Shown one piece after another: positions 40,207 to 50,300 of a stretch of DNA of 64,000 nt. Under the pieces are notes generated by a model, which was not told the origin of the DNA, made no database searches, and was given only the letters and a program-made list of their open reading frames with translations. The translations under genes were made by a program, and so were the position numbers. The DNA comes from Dethiobacter alkaliphilus (lineage in GTDB: Bacteria > Bacillota > Dethiobacteria > DTU022 > UBA8154): contig JAENYV010000018.1 in assembly GCA_016841605.1 (NCBI GenBank), positions 1 to 64,000 of the forward strand. Direction: 5' to 3'. How positions within the stretch are numbered: position 1 is the first letter of the stretch; each line of letters starts with the position of its first letter.

Positions 40207-40992
40207 CTAAATTCCTTTTTGCAAAGAAGCAGCAATTTCAAGGGCTGCTTTTCTTCCGGAAAGGAGCATACCGCCGAAAATAGGACCCATACGATGACCG
40301 CTGTGTACTGCCGCGGCAGACATCCCCGCCACATAGAGCCCGGGATATACTTCCCCGGTATATTCCAGCAGAAAACTTTCTCCCGACTCTGCCCACATGG
40401 AACGTTCTCCTAAAATTTTTCCTGTATCCGTAAATAATTTTCCTTTTAATTTATTCTGCACAAAACCCACGACCTGGCAATCGTGCCCGGTGGTATCAAT
40501 AACGTACGAAGCTTCCACAGAAACGGGATCAACGTGCAGCCCTGCCATCTGGACGGGAGACCAGTTTAAAACCAGACCGGTTACCCTGTTACCGCCTGCA
40601 GCCAGGACATCTTCCGCGGAGAGGAGGTTAAATATTTTAGCCCCGGCCCGGATCGTTTTTGCTCCCATGGCGGCGACCGACAGCACCGAGTCCGCCGAGT
40701 AATAACCCTCCCCGTGGCTGCGGTGCTCAATCTCAAATTCTTCAAATATTTCCTTTGCTTCTTCCTGGAAGACAATGGTGTTGAACATGATACCGCCGCC
40801 CCACATACCTCCGCCGATGCTAAGTCTCTTTTCAAAGACAGCCACCTTATAGCCGCTTTTTGCCAGGTAATAAGCAGCCGCTAAACCTGCCGGACCCGCA
40901 CCAACAATGGCGACATCGGACTTTAAGTATGATTCCAATTCTTCCAGGTACCTGCGGATAATAATCTTGGATATGTGAGCATCCCGCAACAT
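40207..40992 (-). CDS. thi4: sulfide-dependent adenosine diphosphate thiazole synthase (Thi4 family)
   Basis: 261 aa; VAIVGAGPAGLAAAYYLAKSGYKVAVFEKRLSIGGGMWGGGIMF; His at the position (STTGHDCQ/EIEHRSHGEG region) expected for non-suicidal prokaryotic enzymes; followed by thiC. Confidence 0.88.
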   Translation of the reverse strand: MLRDAHISKIIIRRYLEELESYLKSDVAIVGAGPAGLAAAYYLAKSGYKVAVFEKRLSIGGGMWGGGIMFNTIVFQEEAKEIFEEFEIEHRSHGEGYYSADSVLSVAAMGAKTIRAGAKIFNLLSAEDVLAAGGNRVTGLVLNWSPVQMAGLHVDPVSVEASYVIDTTGHDCQVVGFVQNKLKGKLFTDTGKILGERSMWAESGESFLLEYTGEVYPGLYVAGMSAAAVHSGHRMGPIFGGMLLSGRKAALEIAASLQKGI

Positions 40993-41097
40993 TTTTAGCC
41001 CTCCTTAAATATTTATTGTTTTTTTAGTTTCACCTCAACCGAAAACAGTGTATCCGGCTATCTGCTATCTTTATATGTACCGTCAAGACAAAAACAA

Positions 41098-41127
41098 AAA
41101 AACGGGCCAAAACGCAGGCCCGCTCTA
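41098..41127 (-). terminator. intrinsic terminator downstream of TPP aptamer
   Basis: minus strand GAGCGGGCCTGCGTTTTGGCCCGTTTTTTTG. Confidence 0.8.
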
Positions 41128-41156
41128 ATCCAAAAATTAACACGGCAACACATTAT

Positions 41157-41272
41157 CCCTACGCTGGTATTACCCAGAACGGAAATACTATTCCCGTCAA
41201 ACAGGTTCAAAGGGTTTAGGAACTTCATAGCGCTCCTCTCTCAGCCTCCACTCGGAAGCACCCCCAACAAAT
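41157..41272 (-). promoter_or_regulatory. TPP riboswitch (THI element)
   Basis: minus strand GGGGGTGCTTCCGAGTGGAGGCTGAGAGAGG...ACCCTTTGAACCTG...GGGTAATACCAGCGTAGGGA. Confidence 0.95.
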
Positions 41273-41456
41273 ATTAAATTTTTAATTTATTGTTATTTAA
41301 TGTTGTTAATTATTATACCTCGTTTCCGTAAAAAGCACAACACTGTTAATGCAACAAATATGCAAGTCGTATTATCCTCCCTGTAAAGCAGGGAAGCGTC
41401 CGATACTTAAAGATATGGTATTAATAATTATTATCATTCTGGTGAAAAAAAATAAT

Positions 41457-42560
41457 TTACTGATAATGATATTTATTATCGTGCAAATGCCCTGCCGGCA
41501 CAGGACCGATCAATGATGCCCGCTCAAAATGGAAAAATACTTCCTCACCCGGTTCGTAAACTTCTGCAGGCATGGCTTTAACCGTTAATTCCCGATTTCC
41601 GAACAATATTTTATATTCGATTAAATTCCCCCGGTAAATGCTCGTGATAATTCTCCCTCTGACCGCGCCGTCAGCACGATTCAGACGAATTTCCTCCGGA
41701 TGAACAGACAGAACATCCCACCGGTCGTTGAAAGCATTGTATTGGTTGTAATAGCTGTGTTGAGCTGCTTTAGCAGCCATTTTCCACAGCTCTTTTTCCT
41801 GAAGGCTTTCGGCGTTTTGATAAATGATGTTGCTTTTACGAATAAAACGGGCAACAAAAACAGAAGACGGAGAGCAATAGACTTCCCGGACAGGACCGAT
41901 TTGTTCCAAATTCCCCTGGTTCATCACGGCAATGCGGTCCGCGATGCCCAAAGCTTCCTGCTGGTCATGCGTCACATGCATAATTGTCAATCCGAGGGTT
42001 TTCTGAATTTTTTTTATCTCTGTGAGCATTTCTTCCTTTAACTTGGCATCAAGGTTTGATAAAGATTCATCCAGAAGAAGCAACCTCGGATTCATGGTCA
42101 GGGCCCGCGCCAGAGCCACGCGCTGCTGTTCTCCTCCGCTGAGTTCATGGGGATAACATTTTTCCTTGCCGATTAAGCGCACCATTTCCATCGCTTCTTT
42201 AACATCTTTTTCATACTGTTTTTTCTTTAAGCCTTTAATCCTCAGAGGATAAGCAATATTCTGGAAAACAGTATAATGCGGCCAAAGAGCATAGCTCTGA
42301 AAAACCATGCCGATTCCTCTCTTTTCCGGGGGAACAAAGATATTCTTCTCCCGGGAAGACAAAATTTCTCCTCCCAGCAAAACACTCCCCTCGTCCGCTT
42401 GAATCAAGCCGGCAACAATTTGCAAGAGAGTGGTCTTCCCGCAACCGCTCGGTCCCACAATCGCCAGAATTTCTTTGCGGTTAACATCCAGGTTTACCTG
42501 CTGAAGAACCCACTTATCCTCATATCTCTTAGAAATACTGCGTATTTCGGCGTGAACCAT
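41457..42560 (-). CDS. iron(III)-type ABC transporter ATP-binding protein
   Basis: Walker A GPSGCGKTT, LSGGEQQRVALARAL, LLLLDESLSNLD; start taken at MVHAEIRS overlapping the permease gene. Confidence 0.85.
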   Translation of the reverse strand: MVHAEIRSISKRYEDKWVLQQVNLDVNRKEILAIVGPSGCGKTTLLQIVAGLIQADEGSVLLGGEILSSREKNIFVPPEKRGIGMVFQSYALWPHYTVFQNIAYPLRIKGLKKKQYEKDVKEAMEMVRLIGKEKCYPHELSGGEQQRVALARALTMNPRLLLLDESLSNLDAKLKEEMLTEIKKIQKTLGLTIMHVTHDQQEALGIADRIAVMNQGNLEQIGPVREVYCSPSSVFVARFIRKSNIIYQNAESLQEKELWKMAAKAAQHSYYNQYNAFNDRWDVLSVHPEEIRLNRADGAVRGRIITSIYRGNLIEYKILFGNRELTVKAMPAEVYEPGEEVFFHFERASLIGPVPAGHLHDNKYHYQ

Positions 42561-44247
42561 CGAGAACCTCCATGGGGGATTTTCCAAATTTTCCTATCAA
42601 TAAATTTCCCAAGATTGTCAGCACAATAACGATTACGGCAATTGCTGAAACGGTCTCCAAGCCGCCGGTATCGGAACGCATCCGATAAAAAAGGACGCCG
42701 ATTGTTTCACTCCCCACCGAATATAGCATAATGGAAATAGGGATTTCCCTTAAAACCATCAGGAAAGAAGTAATCCATCCAATTCGCATTCCTGGAATAA
42801 TGGCCGGCAGGGTGATATCGCGAAACGTCTTTAGTCCAGAAGCCCCCGCAACCCTGGCAGCATCATCCAAAATGGGGTCCATCCCCTGCAAAAGCCCGTT
42901 GATGTTTCTCACTCCGAAAGGGAGACACGCGGCAAAGTATGTGATGATAATAATCCAAGGGGTGCCGTACAGTTTCAAGGGCTCATTGATCCAGGCCAGC
43001 GTGGCCGCAACAGCCATGACCGTTCCGGGGACAGCCAAAGGGCAGGTAGCCAATAATTCCAAAACTTTCCTTCCTCTAGTCACTGTTTTGGTCGAAATAT
43101 AAGCAACAGCCGTCCCCAGCACTACTGTTACTGAAGCTGCAAGAATCCCAAAACCCATACTATTGCCTATAGCCCGCAATGCAATTGTATTTTCCCAAAA
43201 TATGGCAGCATAATTATGCAAGGTCAGATTTTCTAAATGCAAAGCAAGACCCCAGCTTTTTAAGAAAGAGGAGACAAGCAATGTCCCCAACGGCAGGATG
43301 GTTGTCACAAGGAAAAGGAATGCGATCCCGATGACTGCAGGAATTTTCCCTCTGCCCAGGGGGATCAATTCTGCTGCCTGGCTGGTTGAACTGAGATGAA
43401 TGTATCGCTTTCTGCGTAAACTGAGATGATAGAGATAAAACACCCCTCCGGAACAAAGCAGTAGAATTATGGAAAGTGCGGTCACCATAGATAAATCCAT
43501 TTGGCTTAACGAACTGTATATTCGCGTTGTCATAACATAATGGCCGTTCGGCAGTCCAATAATCGCCGGCACACCGAAATTCGCCATTGTTTGTTGAAAA
43601 ATCATCAAGCTGACCGACAAAATAGCGGGCAATATCAACGGCAAAGTGATGGACAACAAAGTCTGAAGACAACGGGCACCTGCCAACCGGGCCGCCATTT
43701 CCAAAGTTCTGTCGTTCAACTTCAAAGTACCTGCCAAAGCCATGAATACCATGGGAAAGGAATGCAAAACCAGAATAAAAATAATGCCTTCCAGAGAGTA
43801 AATATTCAACGGTTGGCTGATAAGTTGCCATTCATTGCAAAGAATGCGGTTGATAAAACCGTTTCTGCCCAACAATTCTATCCAGGCGACTGCCAGGATA
43901 TAGGAGGGAATGGTAAACGTAATAAAAATTAACAGATTAAAAGCTCGTTTAAAGGGCAGATCCGTTCGCATCAACAGCCAGGCCAATCCTCCTCCCAGCA
44001 AAAGAGCGAAAATCGTGACCCCGGTGGACACATAAAAGGTATTTTTCAGGGCTACCAGGGTATTCATATCCTGAAAAGCACGTAGATAATACATATCCGT
44101 CAATTCAAGACTTTGGCCCTTAATTCCCAGGCTGTATGTCAACAGGGAGATCAGAGGATAACCGACAAGGACAACAACGAGCAATGTCAGGCCGCCCATC
44201 AGCAGCAGACCATTTTTTGACAGACGGTTTTTCGACCTTTTTACCAT
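42529..44247 (-). CDS. iron(III)-type ABC transporter permease (fused double permease)
   Basis: 572 aa with two binding-protein-dependent transport domains; EAA-like loops (EMAARLAGARCLQTLLSITLPLILP; DDAARVAGASGLKTFRDITLPAIIP). Confidence 0.88.
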   Translation of the reverse strand: MVKRSKNRLSKNGLLLMGGLTLLVVVLVGYPLISLLTYSLGIKGQSLELTDMYYLRAFQDMNTLVALKNTFYVSTGVTIFALLLGGGLAWLLMRTDLPFKRAFNLLIFITFTIPSYILAVAWIELLGRNGFINRILCNEWQLISQPLNIYSLEGIIFILVLHSFPMVFMALAGTLKLNDRTLEMAARLAGARCLQTLLSITLPLILPAILSVSLMIFQQTMANFGVPAIIGLPNGHYVMTTRIYSSLSQMDLSMVTALSIILLLCSGGVFYLYHLSLRRKRYIHLSSTSQAAELIPLGRGKIPAVIGIAFLFLVTTILPLGTLLVSSFLKSWGLALHLENLTLHNYAAIFWENTIALRAIGNSMGFGILAASVTVVLGTAVAYISTKTVTRGRKVLELLATCPLAVPGTVMAVAATLAWINEPLKLYGTPWIIIITYFAACLPFGVRNINGLLQGMDPILDDAARVAGASGLKTFRDITLPAIIPGMRIGWITSFLMVLREIPISIMLYSVGSETIGVLFYRMRSDTGGLETVSAIAVIVIVLTILGNLLIGKFGKSPMEVLDGSRRNTQYF

Positions 44248-44250
44248 TCC

Positions 44251-45345
44251 CTATCTGCTGGTCATAATTTTATCAAAATTATTTCGCAGCTCTTCAGCCT
44301 GGGAAACCGCCTTCTCCCAGTCAATACTTACTGATTTTATATTCTCAGGAACTCCGGAAGCAGCACTCTGATCTTCCCGCACGGAAACAAAACCATATTT
44401 GGAGGCGATCTGCTGCCCTTCGGAGGAAAGGACAAAGTCAATAAACTCTTGGGATAGTGTGGCATTAATGTCCGGCCGTGCCTGGTTGGCGGTAATAGCA
44501 ATGGCCCTTTGTATGCTAACGGCGCCTTCTTCAGGCCAGGCGATGGCCAGGGGACTTTCGGTACCCGACTTTTTAGCCTTTTGAATTAAGCGGAATACTC
44601 CGTCGTGAGGAGCAACGGCCACATCCGCCTCACCTGTGGCTACTCTTTCAATTGCTTGTTCATTTTGTTGTGTTAAGAGCACCTGATTATCCTTCAAAGC
44701 TTGAATAATATCCCAATTGTCTCTGTTAATCTGAACAAGCCCTGCCACCAGGGCCAGCGCCATAGCGGACTGCCTGGCATCCGCGAGGGCTATACGGTTC
44801 TTCCAGTCGCTTTTCGTCAGATCTTGCCAGGAAGAAGGTATTTCAGATGATTTAACTTTTTCTTTATTGTACACAATCACGCCATAACGGGAATTACATA
44901 AAGAAAAGGCGCTGCTTTCCATTTGATTTTCCGGTTTCAAAGCTGCAGCTTCAGGGGAGACATACGGCTGCAAAAGACCTTTGTCCTGCAACTCCATATA
45001 GGCAATAATTTCGGCTCCCCAGATTACATCAGCCTGAATAGCCCCCGCTTCTGCTTCGGTATTAACTTTTTGCGCCAGTGGCCCGCTACCCAGCGCCAGC
45101 ACTTCCAAGATATCTCCCCGTTCTTGCTCAAAAGCGCTTTCAATATCCGCCAGCATCTGTTCAGGACCGGAAATATAGGCTGTAATACGTCCTTCCGTAC
45201 CGCTGTAAACTGCTGCTGCAGGCTCTCCTTCATTGGGGGCAGGTTGAACGTTATCTACGCTATCAACACTACCTTTGGAGCACCCGCCTAAAAATAAAAC
45301 AAAAGACAAAACAGCACTTAAAATAAGTATCACACCTTTTTTCAT
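44251..45345 (-). CDS. iron(III)-type ABC transporter substrate-binding lipoprotein
   Basis: 364 aa; lipobox LGGCSK; FbpA/ThiB-like fold sequence. Confidence 0.85.
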   Translation of the reverse strand: MKKGVILILSAVLSFVLFLGGCSKGSVDSVDNVQPAPNEGEPAAAVYSGTEGRITAYISGPEQMLADIESAFEQERGDILEVLALGSGPLAQKVNTEAEAGAIQADVIWGAEIIAYMELQDKGLLQPYVSPEAAALKPENQMESSAFSLCNSRYGVIVYNKEKVKSSEIPSSWQDLTKSDWKNRIALADARQSAMALALVAGLVQINRDNWDIIQALKDNQVLLTQQNEQAIERVATGEADVAVAPHDGVFRLIQKAKKSGTESPLAIAWPEEGAVSIQRAIAITANQARPDINATLSQEFIDFVLSSEGQQIASKYGFVSVREDQSAASGVPENIKSVSIDWEKAVSQAEELRNNFDKIMTSR

Positions 45346-45444
45346 CCTTTTAATTCTCCTTAATTGTATATTTTTTCGGGGTTAACCTTGATTTTCGGGT
45401 TGACCCTGGATTGAATATCATATGTAGTGCCGCCTGTGAAAGAG

Positions 45445-45485
45445 ACTCTTCGCATGGCAGGGCTTTATTCTGCCATGCGAAGAGT
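45445..45485 (-). terminator. terminator of feo operon
   Basis: perfect 16-bp stem ACTCTTCGCATGGCAG-ggctttatt-CTGCCATGCGAAGAGT just past the small ORF stop. Confidence 0.75.
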
Positions 45486-45492
45486 AAAGCTT

Positions 45493-45657
45493 TTACCTGG
45501 ACGGAGAGAACCACTGTTCATCGTTGGTTGTTCGACAGTGGCTGCAGCATGATTCCGTGCAAGAGGCACAACCTTTTTCTGCAGACGTCCCTAATAATTT
45601 CCAAACAATGAACCCCAAGGCCAGTATTCCTGCCAGAATCAACAAGACCGTTTCCAT
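45493..45657 (-). CDS. FeoB-associated Cys-rich membrane protein (small ORF not in ORF track)
   Basis: 54 aa METVLLILAGILALGFIVWKLLGTSAEKGCASCTESCCSHCRTTNDEQWFSPSR; one TM plus 6 Cys; downstream of feoB. Confidence 0.8.
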   Translation of the reverse strand: METVLLILAGILALGFIVWKLLGTSAEKGCASCTESCCSHCRTTNDEQWFSPSR

Positions 45658-45837
45658 ATCATCAACCTCCGCATCCTTTTAACTAAAAGAGCAAGCTTTC
45701 GGTCTGCGCTTCACCGGGACTTTGCACAGCCGGGAAAGTCGCACCTTGCCCGTCGTTTCACCCAAGTACCTTGCATATACTAAAGCCAAGAGGAAAGCAT
45801 TTTTTCGCTGTAGTTATACAGAAATCATCCTTTACAC

Positions 45838-47892
45838 TTATCCGAGTCCAAGAAGCTTGCCGACCTGGAAGACCAGAACAGCCATTAACCAGCCCAGGAC
45901 GAAGGTGTAGCCGACGCTAAAAGCCGTCCAGCCCCAGGAGTTGGTCTCCCTTTTAATCGCTCCAATCACAGCCATACAAGGGACATAGATAAGTGTCATT
46001 ACCATAAAGGCATAGGCAGACAGCGGGGTCCAGTGCAGGGCGATTGCCTCGGACAATCCGGCCTCACCTATCCCGTAAACCACGCCCAGTGTGCCGACGA
46101 CGACTTCTTTGGCCAGGACGCCGAAAATCAGAGCGGCAGCAGCCTCCCAGGTCCCGAAACCGGCAGGACTAAAGATAGGAGCCACAAAACCCCCGATCCG
46201 TCCCAAAAGGCTTCCCTGACTGGCGTATTCCACTCCAGCCGGCAAACTGGAAAGAACCCAGACCAGGATTACCACGGCAAAGATAATCGTGCCGGCCTTA
46301 CGGATAAAGGCGCTGCCCCGCTCCCACATATGGATAAAGGTGCTTTTCAGCGTCGGTATGCGGTAAGGGGGGAGTTCCATCACAAAGTGGGATGTCTCTC
46401 CTTTAAACAACAACCGTTTGAAAACGACTCCCATAATAATAGCAAGAACAATTCCCAAAAGATAAAGAGAAAATATTACCATCCCCTGTCTTGCACCGAA
46501 GAATGCTCCAGCGAATAGAACGTACACAGGCAACCGTGCTGCGCAGGACATCAACGGGTTAATCAGAATAGTAATTAAGCGATCATTTTTGTTTTCCAGC
46601 GTCCTTGTCGCCATAATCGCCGGGGTATTGCATCCGAAACCGACCAACAGCGGTATAAAAGATTTACCGTGCAGGCCCAGCGAGTGCATAAAGCGGTCGA
46701 CGATGTACGCTGCCCGGGCCATATAGCCGCTGTCTTCCAAAAGGGAGATGGCAAAGAACAGAAGAAAAATAGGAGGAATAAAGACCAGAACAGAGCCGAC
46801 ACCACCGATGATACCGTCGCCCACCAGTGATATTAATAGCTCGGCAGCTCCCAGGGACTCCAGCCAGGCCATAACAGCTCCGCCAAACCATTCAAAGAGA
46901 CTTTCAACCAAACCTATGAGCGGATCGCCTATTTTAAAGGTAAACTGAAAGATTGCCCACATGGCCAGGAGAAAAACGGGGATCCCCAGGTAACGATTGG
47001 TGACGATGCTGTCGATCCGGTCGGAGGTGGAAGCACGATCAGCCGCGCTTTTACGCCGTTTGATTACTTCTTTGGCCAGACCACTGATGAAGCCGTAACG
47101 GCGGTCCGCGACAAGCGAATCAATATCCTCTCCCCACATGGATTCCAACCGTTTCACAGCATCCTCGCGGCCGGCAAAAATTTGCTTCGGACCTGCATAT
47201 TTTATCAGCTCATTGAGGACACTTTCATCACCCTCCAGTATCTTGACCGCCAGCCAGCGTGAAGAAAATTTCTCCGCTAATTTTGTGTTGGAAAGAATAT
47301 CCTTTTCCAAACTTGTGAGTTCTTTTTCCATTTCTTTACCATAGTTGACCCTCAAAAACTCTTTCTTTTTTGTCTTAGCCGCCTGTAAAACACTGTTTAC
47401 AAGTTCTTTCATCCCCTGATTACGGGTTGCTACCGTCCGCACAACCGGAACATCCAGCAACTCCGACAATTTTTTCATGTCAATTTCCATCTGTCTGGCT
47501 TTGAGTTCGTCAGACATGTTCAGGGCTATGACAACATTGGCACCCATCTCCAGAAGTTGTGTCGTCAGGTACAGGTTACGTTCAAGATTGGTAGCATCGA
47601 CGATATTGATTACCACGTCGGGTTTTTCCAGCAAAATATAATTGCGGGCAACCGCTTCGTCTTCCGAGTAAGCGCTGAGGCTGTATGTTCCCGGCAGGTC
47701 CACAACCCTGACTGCCTTTCCTTCAGAAAATAACTGACCTTCTTTTTTTTCTACTGTAACGCCGGGCCAGTTACCGACATGCTGCCTGGCTCCCGTTAAA
47801 GAATTAAAGACAGTGGTTTTGCCTGAATTGGGGTTTCCGGCCAGGGCCACCACTACCTGCGCTTCTTTTTTTATCACTTGTGCAGCTTCCAT
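45838..47892 (-). CDS. feoB: ferrous iron transport protein B
   Basis: 684 aa; G1 [53 protein letters not shown]. Confidence 0.95.
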   Translation of the reverse strand: MEAAQVIKKEAQVVVALAGNPNSGKTTVFNSLTGARQHVGNWPGVTVEKKEGQLFSEGKAVRVVDLPGTYSLSAYSEDEAVARNYILLEKPDVVINIVDATNLERNLYLTTQLLEMGANVVIALNMSDELKARQMEIDMKKLSELLDVPVVRTVATRNQGMKELVNSVLQAAKTKKKEFLRVNYGKEMEKELTSLEKDILSNTKLAEKFSSRWLAVKILEGDESVLNELIKYAGPKQIFAGREDAVKRLESMWGEDIDSLVADRRYGFISGLAKEVIKRRKSAADRASTSDRIDSIVTNRYLGIPVFLLAMWAIFQFTFKIGDPLIGLVESLFEWFGGAVMAWLESLGAAELLISLVGDGIIGGVGSVLVFIPPIFLLFFAISLLEDSGYMARAAYIVDRFMHSLGLHGKSFIPLLVGFGCNTPAIMATRTLENKNDRLITILINPLMSCAARLPVYVLFAGAFFGARQGMVIFSLYLLGIVLAIIMGVVFKRLLFKGETSHFVMELPPYRIPTLKSTFIHMWERGSAFIRKAGTIIFAVVILVWVLSSLPAGVEYASQGSLLGRIGGFVAPIFSPAGFGTWEAAAALIFGVLAKEVVVGTLGVVYGIGEAGLSEAIALHWTPLSAYAFMVMTLIYVPCMAVIGAIKRETNSWGWTAFSVGYTFVLGWLMAVLVFQVGKLLGLG

Positions 47893-47912
47893 ACCAAATT
47901 CACCTCCATTTT

Positions 47913-47929
47913 GTTAAGTAAGCCTAACA
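47913..47929. promoter_or_regulatory. candidate DtxR-family operator between feoA and feoB
   Basis: GTTAAGTAAGCCTAACA; shares AGCCTAACA with 48924-48940. Confidence 0.4.
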
Positions 47930-47947
47930 CTTGCCTAAAAAAACAAC

Positions 47948-48187
47948 TCAGCTTGCTTCTTCCACCATGATTTTCAAGGCCATGCCGCGGCCGATGGCTA
48001 AACGTCCTTCACCTACGGAGATAATCAGAGGACCGCCCCTATCGTTTTTAACAACTCTTACTCTAGTACCGTGCACAAGACCCAATTCAATTAGCCGTTG
48101 ACGCAGACTCTTCCCCCCTTGGCATTCCCTGACTACGGCACTGCATCCGGCTTGTAGAAATCCGAGGGGTAAGGCATTATTGTTCAC
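47948..48187 (-). CDS. feoA: FeoA-domain protein
   Basis: 79 aa; LRQRLIELGLVHGTRVRVVKNDRGGPLIISVGEGRLAIGRGMA. Confidence 0.9.
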   Translation of the reverse strand: MNNNALPLGFLQAGCSAVVRECQGGKSLRQRLIELGLVHGTRVRVVKNDRGGPLIISVGEGRLAIGRGMALKIMVEEAS

Positions 48188-48909
48188 TATTGCTGCACCT
48201 CCACAAAGACATGAGCTGCTTCTTCTTTCCTCAGACTAAGATGATACCCTTTGACCAGCAACTCGATAGGATCACCTAAAGGTGCCTTTCCCTTAACGCT
48301 GATATCTGTTCCCAGCGTGACGCCCATTTCAAGGATACGGCGGCGCACAGGGTTTTTTGCCGTAATGCGCATCACTGTGCCTCCTTCTCCGGTCTTTAAC
48401 TCGCTGAGAGCCCTGGTATTGACGGACTTCATTCTTTTTACCTCCTCTCCATTATATAATTCCGGATTTTTAACGGAAATCGCCCTGGGGAAAATACCGG
48501 CGTTCTCCGTACGGTCGGCTTTTTCCAAAAATTGAATTAATTTCTCCATAGTTTGCGGGCTCACCACATGTTCCATAAGGCAGGCATCCTTTTCGGCAAT
48601 TCTGTAATCTACTCCCAGTATCTCTACAAGAAATTTCCTTAATGTTCGGTGCCGGTTACGTACTTTTATGGCTTCTTCCCTGCCGGTACGGGTTAATTGC
48701 ACTAAACCATATCTCTCCTGTGCAACCAGCCCCATACCTTTAAGACCGCTTACGGCCTGTGTTACACTGGCCTTGGCAATGTTCAGCCTGGAGGCAATAT
48801 CGGTTACCCTGACAGATTCCACTTTTTCGGAGAGTTCCAGAATTACTTCCAGATAATCCTGCATGGCGGAAGATATAGTCATAGCACCCGTCACAATACC
48901 ACCTCCCAT
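48187..48909 (-). CDS. DtxR/MntR-family metal-dependent regulator with C-terminal FeoA domain
   Basis: DYLEVILELSEKVESVRVTDIASRLNIAKASVTQAVSGL; HVVSPQTMEKL; C-terminal FeoA/SH3-like. Confidence 0.9.
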   Translation of the reverse strand: MGGGIVTGAMTISSAMQDYLEVILELSEKVESVRVTDIASRLNIAKASVTQAVSGLKGMGLVAQERYGLVQLTRTGREEAIKVRNRHRTLRKFLVEILGVDYRIAEKDACLMEHVVSPQTMEKLIQFLEKADRTENAGIFPRAISVKNPELYNGEEVKRMKSVNTRALSELKTGEGGTVMRITAKNPVRRRILEMGVTLGTDISVKGKAPLGDPIELLVKGYHLSLRKEEAAHVFVEVQQ

Positions 48910-48923
48910 TCTTTTAGTAAAAC

Positions 48924-48973
48924 GCTAGTTCAGCCTAACATTTTAGGATACAATAATGAAAATCATTATCAAA
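48924..48973. promoter_or_regulatory. composite upstream region: DtxR-like site (48924-48940) and Fur box (48951-48973)
   Basis: GCTAGTTCAGCCTAACA and CAATAATGAAAATCATTATCAAA. Confidence 0.6.
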
Positions 48974-49101
48974 TTTAAGCATATAATATCCCATTGCCAT
49001 TTGTTTGTCAACTACTTTTTTACAAGAATTTCTTTCTTAGAAAAACAGAAAATAAGAGGGGGGCTGTAATTCAGCCCCCCTCGCTTGATAGAGATTCTAC
49101 T

Positions 49102-49416
49102 TTATTGTTCCTTTCCCAGTTCTGCCAAACGTTTCTCTATTTCCTCAAGTTCAGTCTTGATCATCTGCGCCTGATTTCTTAAAATGGTAGCCTCATCTTC
49201 GGGAGCGGGCTCATCCATCCAGGCCGGATGAAAACCGAAACCGTAGCCGGGATGGGGAGGATAACGAAACCAGCGGCAACGATTTGGCCAAAATGCTCCC
49301 GCGCGGTCATAAAAATCGGCACCACCGGCACCACCTCTAAAGCCTCCCGAGCCCGGGACCCATCCCCTGTCCTGTTTCCAAAAGCCAGGACCATACCAGT
49401 ATCTACCTCTGGGCAT
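49102..49416 (-). CDS. DUF5320-like small protein
   Basis: 104 aa; Gly/Trp-rich N-terminus and C-terminal coiled coil LRNQAQMIKTELEEIEKRLAEL. Confidence 0.6.
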   Translation of the reverse strand: MPRGRYWYGPGFWKQDRGWVPGSGGFRGGAGGADFYDRAGAFWPNRCRWFRYPPHPGYGFGFHPAWMDEPAPEDEATILRNQAQMIKTELEEIEKRLAELGKEQ

Positions 49417-49882
49417 TGTTCTCTTCCTTTCTTTCTTCTAAAAGTTTTGAATTTCTCTCACAGCATTTTTCACAATAACCAAAAAACTGGACAACAGTAG
49501 AAGTAACCTTAAAACCGGGACTAACAGACAAGAGGGGTTCAAAGTTTATGCCGTCTGTTTCAGATATTTTGCCGCAAGAAAGACAGATCAGGTGATAATG
49601 CGTTCTATCCCGTTTAAGCTCGTAGCGTGCACATCCATCATCTAAAACCATGTTCTGGACAATAGAGAGGTTCATAAAAAGTTCCAAAGTCCGGTACACT
49701 GTGGCCAGACCTATCTGTGGACAATGTTCTTTGGCGTTAAGGTAAATTTCTTCAGCGGATGGATGCTCATTACGCCTTGTGTTAGCCAGAGCCAGTAATA
49801 CGGATTTCCGTTGAGGAGTAAGGCGGTATTTATTTTCAATAAGCCTCTTTAGTCCCGGAAGTTTACTCTGATCAGACGGCAT
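49403..49882 (-). CDS. Fur-family transcriptional regulator
   Basis: 159 aa; LTPQRKSVLLAL, GLATVYRTLELFMNLSIV, HYHLICLSCGKI. Confidence 0.92.
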   Translation of the reverse strand: MPSDQSKLPGLKRLIENKYRLTPQRKSVLLALANTRRNEHPSAEEIYLNAKEHCPQIGLATVYRTLELFMNLSIVQNMVLDDGCARYELKRDRTHYHLICLSCGKISETDGINFEPLLSVSPGFKVTSTVVQFFGYCEKCCERNSKLLEERKEENNAQR

Positions 49883-49992
49883 AAAATAGTCCCCCTGCTT
49901 TTTTACATTTTAAGGTCCTATATTTTCATGGCCATGATAGGTATTAAACATATTTGAAAACTCTCTTCAGCGGTAAAAATCACTTCAAACAA

Positions 49993-50268
49993 CTACCGCT
50001 CATCTTCACGCCCGCTAAAATCGCCAAGCCTTGCTTCAACCAGCCTGAGTTGTCCTCTGAGAAACTCTGCCTGCTGTTCAAGGAACATCTTTTCGTTTGG
50101 TTGGGGATAACCAAATTCCCTCCCTCTTCTGTAGACGGGGATGAAGTTTGCATAACCCGGCATAAAATATCTCCAGCAGTAACCTGCTTTCCAACCAGTC
50201 CCCGGGCCGAAACCCCTTGGCCCGGTACCATCGCCTCCAGGCATCACATCTACCCCCTTTCTCAACAT
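49993..50268 (-). CDS. DUF5320-like small protein
   Basis: 91 aa; MPGGDGTGPRGFGPGTGWKAGYC..; C-terminal coiled coil. Confidence 0.75.
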   Translation of the reverse strand: MLRKGVDVMPGGDGTGPRGFGPGTGWKAGYCWRYFMPGYANFIPVYRRGREFGYPQPNEKMFLEQQAEFLRGQLRLVEARLGDFSGREDER

Positions 50269-50300
50269 TTTTACTTGCCACTAACAGCCACTACCAGCTA

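Noticed and set aside
41440-41480. GATAATGATATTTATTATC near the end of the iron ABC ATPase gene as a Fur box
   Set aside because: It lies at the 3' end of the gene with no downstream promoter in a sensible orientation; likely AT-rich coincidence.
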